Below, in pieces: positions 39,297 to 42,051 of a stretch of DNA of 42,051 nt. Below the pieces are notes generated by a model. That model did no database searches. It was given only the letters and a program-made list of their open reading frames with translations, and was not told the origin of the DNA. A program made the position numbers and the translations under genes. Source of the stretch: Micromonospora chalcea (GTDB taxonomy: Bacteria; Actinomycetota; Actinomycetes; Mycobacteriales; Micromonosporaceae); assembly GCF_002926165.1 (NCBI RefSeq), contig NZ_MAGP01000138.1, positions 1 to 42,051 of the forward strand. The letters are read 5' to 3'. Within the stretch, counting starts at the first letter, position 1, and each line of letters begins with the position of its first letter.

Positions 39297-39310
39297 GGGT
39301 CGAAAGTCCC
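39297..39310. promoter_or_regulatory. DosR-box-like site upstream of devR
   Basis: On the minus strand this reads GGGACTTTCGACCC, 12 of 14 matches to the mycobacterial core GGGACTWWAGTCCC as I remember it. It sits 37 bp before the devR ATG, suitable for autoactivation. Confidence 0.6.
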
Positions 39311-39328
39311 GTCCTGCACGCGCCGGCC

Positions 39329-39367
39329 GGGACCGACGGCCGGGCCCAGGTGGGGACCTCCGGCCCT
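39329..39367. promoter_or_regulatory. Two DosR-box-like sites upstream of second nitroreductase
   Basis: GGGACCGACGGCC begins at 39329 and GGGACCTCCGGCCCT lies at 39353-39367, 24 bp apart (about two helical turns), about 80 bp before ATG 39447. The second differs at one base from the site before phosphoketolase. Confidence 0.55.
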
Positions 39368-39446
39368 GCTCACCGCGCCGTCCGCTGACGCACCGTAGTG
39401 GTGTACCGGACGGGGGAGCCGGCGCCGCACGAGAGGAAGCACCACC

Positions 39447-40421
39447 ATGACGACCGAATACACCACCGCGGACCTGCGGGCCGCGGTCGCCGACGCGGTC
39501 CGGGCGCCGTCGCTGCACAACACCCAGCCGTGGCGGTTCCGGGTGGTCGACGGCGGCATCGAGGTGTCCGTCGACCCGCTGCGCGGCCTGCCCGCCACCG
39601 ACCCGACCGGCTGGGGCGCGCGCATGGCGGCCGGCGCGGCGCTGTTCAACCTGCGGCTCGCGCTCGCCGTGGCGGGCACCCCGGCCACGGTGCGGCTGCG
39701 CCCGTACCCCTCCGACCCGGACGTCGTGGCCCGGCTCGTGCCGGACGTGCCGCGCCGCCCCACCCCGACCGAGCAGAGCCTGTACGGGGCGATCAACCGC
39801 CGGTTCAGCAACCGCGCGCCGTTCTGGCCGGACCCGGTGCCGGCCGAGGCCCGCTGGCGGCTCGGCGAGGCGGCCCGGGCCGAGCAGTGCTGGCTGGAAC
39901 TGGTGATCGGCACCAGCGCGGTGAACGCGGTCGCCGAGGTCGCCCGCAGCGCCCACCGGGTGCTGGAACGCGACCCCGCGTACGTGGCCGAGCGGGCCGA
40001 GTGGATCCGCTCCGAGCCGGCCCCGGACGGCGTGCCCTCCGGCGCCGGCGGACCGCAGAGCGAGCCGCAGGACCTGCTTCCCCAGCGCGGCTTCGGCGGC
40101 CGCAACCGCGCCCCCGGCCGCGACTTCGAGCCGGAGCCGCTCGTCGCGGTGCTCGGCTCGGCCGGCAACACCTCCGCCGACCAGATCCTCGCCGGGCAGG
40201 CGTTGCAGCGGGTGCTGCTCACCGCCACCGACGCCGGGCTCAGCGCGTCGATGCTGTCCCAGCCGATCGAGGTGCCGGCCGCCCGGGAGGCGCTGCGGAT
40301 GTCGCTGGGCCGGTTCGGCACCCCGCAGATGGTGATGCGGATCGGGTACGGCCAGCCGGGCCGCGCCACCCCGCGTCGCCCGGTCGAGGAAGTGCTCGAC
40401 CTGCCGGTCGTGCCGGCCTGA
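39447..40421 (+). CDS. Acg-family nitroreductase-like protein
   Basis: 324-residue second Acg-type protein, ATG 39447 with GAGAGGAAG about 8 nt upstream. It shares with the copy at 35843 the N-terminal APSLHNTQPWRFRVVDGGIEVSVD, a NRRFSNRAPFWPDPVP block in place of DRRPV, FGGRNRAPGRDFEPEPLVAVLGSAGNTSADQILAGQALQRVLLTATDAGLSASMLSQPIEVPAAR, and a C-terminal QMVMRIGYG. The two are clearly diverged paralogues within 3.6 kb, as Acg/Rv3131-type genes are in mycobacteria. It is the gene most clearly preceded by DosR-like boxes here and is divergent from devR. A strong hairpin follows it. Confidence 0.88.
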   Translation: MTTEYTTADLRAAVADAVRAPSLHNTQPWRFRVVDGGIEVSVDPLRGLPATDPTGWGARMAAGAALFNLRLALAVAGTPATVRLRPYPSDPDVVARLVPDVPRRPTPTEQSLYGAINRRFSNRAPFWPDPVPAEARWRLGEAARAEQCWLELVIGTSAVNAVAEVARSAHRVLERDPAYVAERAEWIRSEPAPDGVPSGAGGPQSEPQDLLPQRGFGGRNRAPGRDFEPEPLVAVLGSAGNTSADQILAGQALQRVLLTATDAGLSASMLSQPIEVPAAREALRMSLGRFGTPQMVMRIGYGQPGRATPRRPVEEVLDLPVVPA

Positions 40422-40449
40422 CCCGAACCCCTCCGCGGGTCAGGCCGGC
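40412..40449. terminator. Hairpin terminator overlapping the nitroreductase stop
   Basis: Perfect 14-bp arms (GCCGGCCTGACCCG at 40412-40425, complement at 40436-40449) with a 10-nt loop. The left arm contains the TGA of the upstream gene. It lies between convergent genes and can serve both. Confidence 0.85.
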
Positions 40450-40472
40450 CGCACGGCCCCTTCTGTGCCGGT

Positions 40473-41474
40473 TCAGGCCGGAAGCGAGGCCAGCAGGGTG
40501 GCCTCCCGCTCCGGCGCCAGGCCGACCCGCGCACGTGTGGGCCGCCCCGCCCGGGCCGGCACCTGCCCCACCTCGCGCAGCCACCGCCAGGTGTCGGCGA
40601 CCGTCTCGGTCACCGGCCGGCACACCAGCCCCGCCGCGTACGCCCGCTCGACGTTCCGCTCCTGCAACCACCGGTACTCGTGCCCCCGCGGCACCCAGAC
40701 CGGCAGGTCGTTCCACGGCACCACCCCGGCCGCCAGGATCGGCTCCGGCGGCGTCCACCGCAGCGTCGCGCCCGACCCGGTCGCCGCCACCGCCGCGTCG
40801 AGCAGCTCACCCATCGTGGCGTGCCCGGTGCGACCGATCACGTTGTACGCCCCGCCGACGCCCTCGGCACCCCGGTCCAGCAGCCAGGTCGCCAGGTCAC
40901 GGACGTCCACGTACTGGATCGGCAGGTCACGCGGCCCGGGCGCCAGCACGTCCCCGCCCCGGGCGATCCGGTTCAGCCACCACGGCAGCCGCCCGATGTC
41001 CTCCCCCGGCCCGAGGATCAGCCCGGCGCGCACGAGCAGCGCCCGGTCACCGAACACCCGCGTGGCGGCGAGTTCCCCGCCCGCCTTGTTCTCCGGGTAG
41101 TCGCCGTCGTCGGCCTCCGGGTCCGCCGCCACCGTAGGCGCCTCCTCGCCGGTGCCGAGCTCGACGGGTGGCGCGTACACCGAGCCGCTGGACACGTAGA
41201 CGTAGTGCGGCACCGCGCCGACGAGCGCCGACGCCGCGTCCCGGACCGCCCGGGGCGCGCCGTCCCAGGTGTCCACCACCAGATCCCACTCGCCGCCGGC
41301 CAGCGCGGCCAGCCCGTCCGGCGCCGTCCGGTCACCCCGCAACCGGTGTACGCCGGGCGGCGCCTGCCCGTGTACGCCCCGGTTGAACACTGTCACCTGC
41401 CAGTCGCGGCGTACCGCCTCGGCCACCACGGCACCACCGACAAAGCCCGTACCACCCAGCATCAGCAGTCGCAT
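40473..41474 (-). CDS. NAD-dependent epimerase/reductase (extended SDR)
   Basis: 333-residue extended short-chain dehydrogenase/reductase. I take ATG 41474 since the Rossmann loop LMLGGTGFVGGAVV follows at residues 4-17; the frame is open to 41996 through palindromes and is not believable there. Further motifs: VFNRGVHG, LVVDTWDG, a YVYVSSGSVY segment holding the catalytic Ser, and DYPENKAGGELAATRVFG with the Tyr-x3-Lys modified to YPENK. The C-terminal domain includes PIQYVDVRDLATWLLD. The family covers sugar-nucleotide epimerases and reductases. This one resembles small actinobacterial paralogues of unknown substrate. It converges on the nitroreductase gene. Confidence 0.87.
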   Translation of the reverse strand: MRLLMLGGTGFVGGAVVAEAVRRDWQVTVFNRGVHGQAPPGVHRLRGDRTAPDGLAALAGGEWDLVVDTWDGAPRAVRDAASALVGAVPHYVYVSSGSVYAPPVELGTGEEAPTVAADPEADDGDYPENKAGGELAATRVFGDRALLVRAGLILGPGEDIGRLPWWLNRIARGGDVLAPGPRDLPIQYVDVRDLATWLLDRGAEGVGGAYNVIGRTGHATMGELLDAAVAATGSGATLRWTPPEPILAAGVVPWNDLPVWVPRGHEYRWLQERNVERAYAAGLVCRPVTETVADTWRWLREVGQVPARAGRPTRARVGLAPEREATLLASLPA

Positions 41475-41635
41475 GCGTCCCAGCCTGCCGCCGCCCGCCG
41501 GCCATGGCGCCCCTTGTTCACGGTGAGCGGATCTGCCAGCGGCAGAACCCGGTCCGAGGGCAGCTCGGCCCGGACGGGGCGGCGGCGCATGTCTTTGTCC
41601 CAGCCCTCTCAAACAGCCCTCGCCCCAGTCCTCCG

Positions 41636-41705
41636 CGATCTTGCACTTCGGTACCCCGCATAACGCGCAAACGGGGACACCCGAAGGGCTGCACCTGCAA
41701 GATCG
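41636..41705. repeat. GATCTTGCA palindrome
   Basis: Arms CGATCTTGCA (41636-41645) and its complement (41696-41705), with an inner CTTCGG/CCGAAG pair and a longer centre. Arm sequence matches GATCTTGCACTTC in cluster A near 6836-6848. Confidence 0.7.
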
Positions 41706-41773
41706 ACGCGGTACTACGCCGCCCTTCGGTCCGATCCGGCCCCGCCCCGCCCCGCGCGAGCCGCCCCAAGGGC

Positions 41774-41834
41774 GTCGATCATGAAGTTGACGGCACTTGG
41801 TGTCCGGTTTGTCGCCGCCAACCTCATGATCGAC
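41774..41834. repeat. GATCATGAAGTTG palindrome
   Basis: 21-bp arms (41774-41794 and 41814-41834) with 2 mismatches. The arm core GATCATGAAGTTG is shared with the cluster A element at 6653-6707. Confidence 0.8.
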
Positions 41835-41864
41835 CGATGGCGGGGTGCCTGGGGAGGGCTTGTT

Positions 41865-41935
41865 CGATCTTGGAGTTGTGGTGCCCAGGATGCCCGGCTT
41901 GACATCGTTCGTGAGGCGCCACAACTCCAAGATCG
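41865..41935. repeat. GATCTTGGAGTTGTGG palindrome
   Basis: Perfect 17-bp arms at 41865-41881 and 41919-41935, extended by a mismatch and further pairs, around a loop of about 37 nt. The next palindrome begins 2 bp later. Confidence 0.85.
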
Positions 41936-41936
41936 C

Positions 41937-41997
41937 GGTGATCAAGGAGTTTGTGTGCTCGTGGGTGCCGGAAAGAGCCGCAAACTCCTTGATCACC
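41937..41997. repeat. GATCAAGGAGTTTG palindrome
   Basis: Perfect 17-bp arms (GGTGATCAAGGAGTTTG at 41937-41953, complement at 41981-41997) with a 27-nt loop. Confidence 0.85.
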
Positions 41998-42051
41998 TGT
42001 GCAGAGCGAGGTGCCGGGTGGGGCGGGTGTGTCTGGTCGGTGGTGGGCGGG

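Larger units (their letters stand above)
41475..42051. repeat. Gene-free palindrome cluster B
   Basis: No credible gene in the last 577 bp; a 132-codon ORF at 41504-41902 runs straight through the palindromes and looks spurious. Four inverted repeats lie end to end: 41636-41705, 41774-41834, 41865-41935 and 41937-41997. All arms are edged by GATC and share the pattern GATC-W-W-G-N-A-S-T-T or close to it, like cluster A. Confidence 0.75.

Noticed and set aside
41504..41902. 132-codon ORF near the right end
   Set aside because: It runs through three palindromes, has no ribosome site and reads like random high-GC translation.

Overview
The window is very GC-rich actinobacterial chromosome. GTG and TTG starts, GTGA/ATGA stop-start overlaps and strongly G/C-biased third codon positions occur throughout. 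An F420-dependent oxidoreductase, a Spo0M homologue, a HelR-type RNA polymerase rescue ATPase, CBM2-bearing secreted mannanase and the intergenic palindromes all fit a filamentous actinomycete. I favour Micromonospora or a close relative; that genus call is inference. I saw no rRNA, tRNA, CRISPR array, transposase or prophage gene.

Layout. (1) 3-4153: the 3' part of a membrane-anchored FN3 protein, an OmpR-type two-component pair (regulator 2283-2966, kinase 886-2286), and a divergent LolA/RseB-like envelope protein. (2) 4200-6614: a HelR-type ATPase behind a promoter, a 13-codon leader ORF and a hairpin, followed by about 430 bp of palindromes. (3) 7043-10000: small membrane and low-complexity proteins, Spo0M and a DUF4333-like protein. 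(4) 10058-18557: a sugar locus. A GH42 beta-galactosidase and DeoR regulator run leftward; an ABC importer without ATPase and a GH36 alpha-galactosidase run rightward. The alpha-galactosidase carries an in-frame palindromic repeat with two TTA codons. (5) 18625-22758: a DUF6082-type gene with an in-frame amber codon, a membrane protein, a secreted GH5 mannanase with CBM2 and twin AACCGGTT operators, an F420 enzyme and a 39-residue membrane peptide. Mannanase plus alpha- and beta-galactosidase suggests use of galactomannan or galacto-oligosaccharides.

(6) 22850-28181: a leftward lipid/envelope group (EEP hydrolase, tandem PAP2 phosphatase, YihY/BrkB membrane protein, diacylglycerol-kinase-like protein), then a Clp-N protein with a small HTH regulator that appears self-regulated and leaderless. 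(7) 28222-40421: a redox/dormancy island resembling the mycobacterial DosR (DevR) regulon. It holds a PP2C-like phosphatase, two tandem-domain universal stress proteins, phosphoketolase, a P1B-5-type metal ATPase fused to a hemerythrin domain, two Acg-like nitroreductases, a DevS/DosT-like GAF kinase and a DevR-like regulator. DosR-box-like palindromes lie before phosphoketolase and between devR and the second nitroreductase. (8) 40473-42051: an NAD-dependent epimerase followed by a second cluster of the palindromes seen after helR.

The most interesting items are the in-frame palindromic insert in the alpha-galactosidase, the helR leader, the DevR/DevS island with its hemerythrin-ATPase, the paired operators over a leaderless promoter at 28.1 kb, the amber-interrupted DUF6082 gene and the GATC-edged palindrome family.
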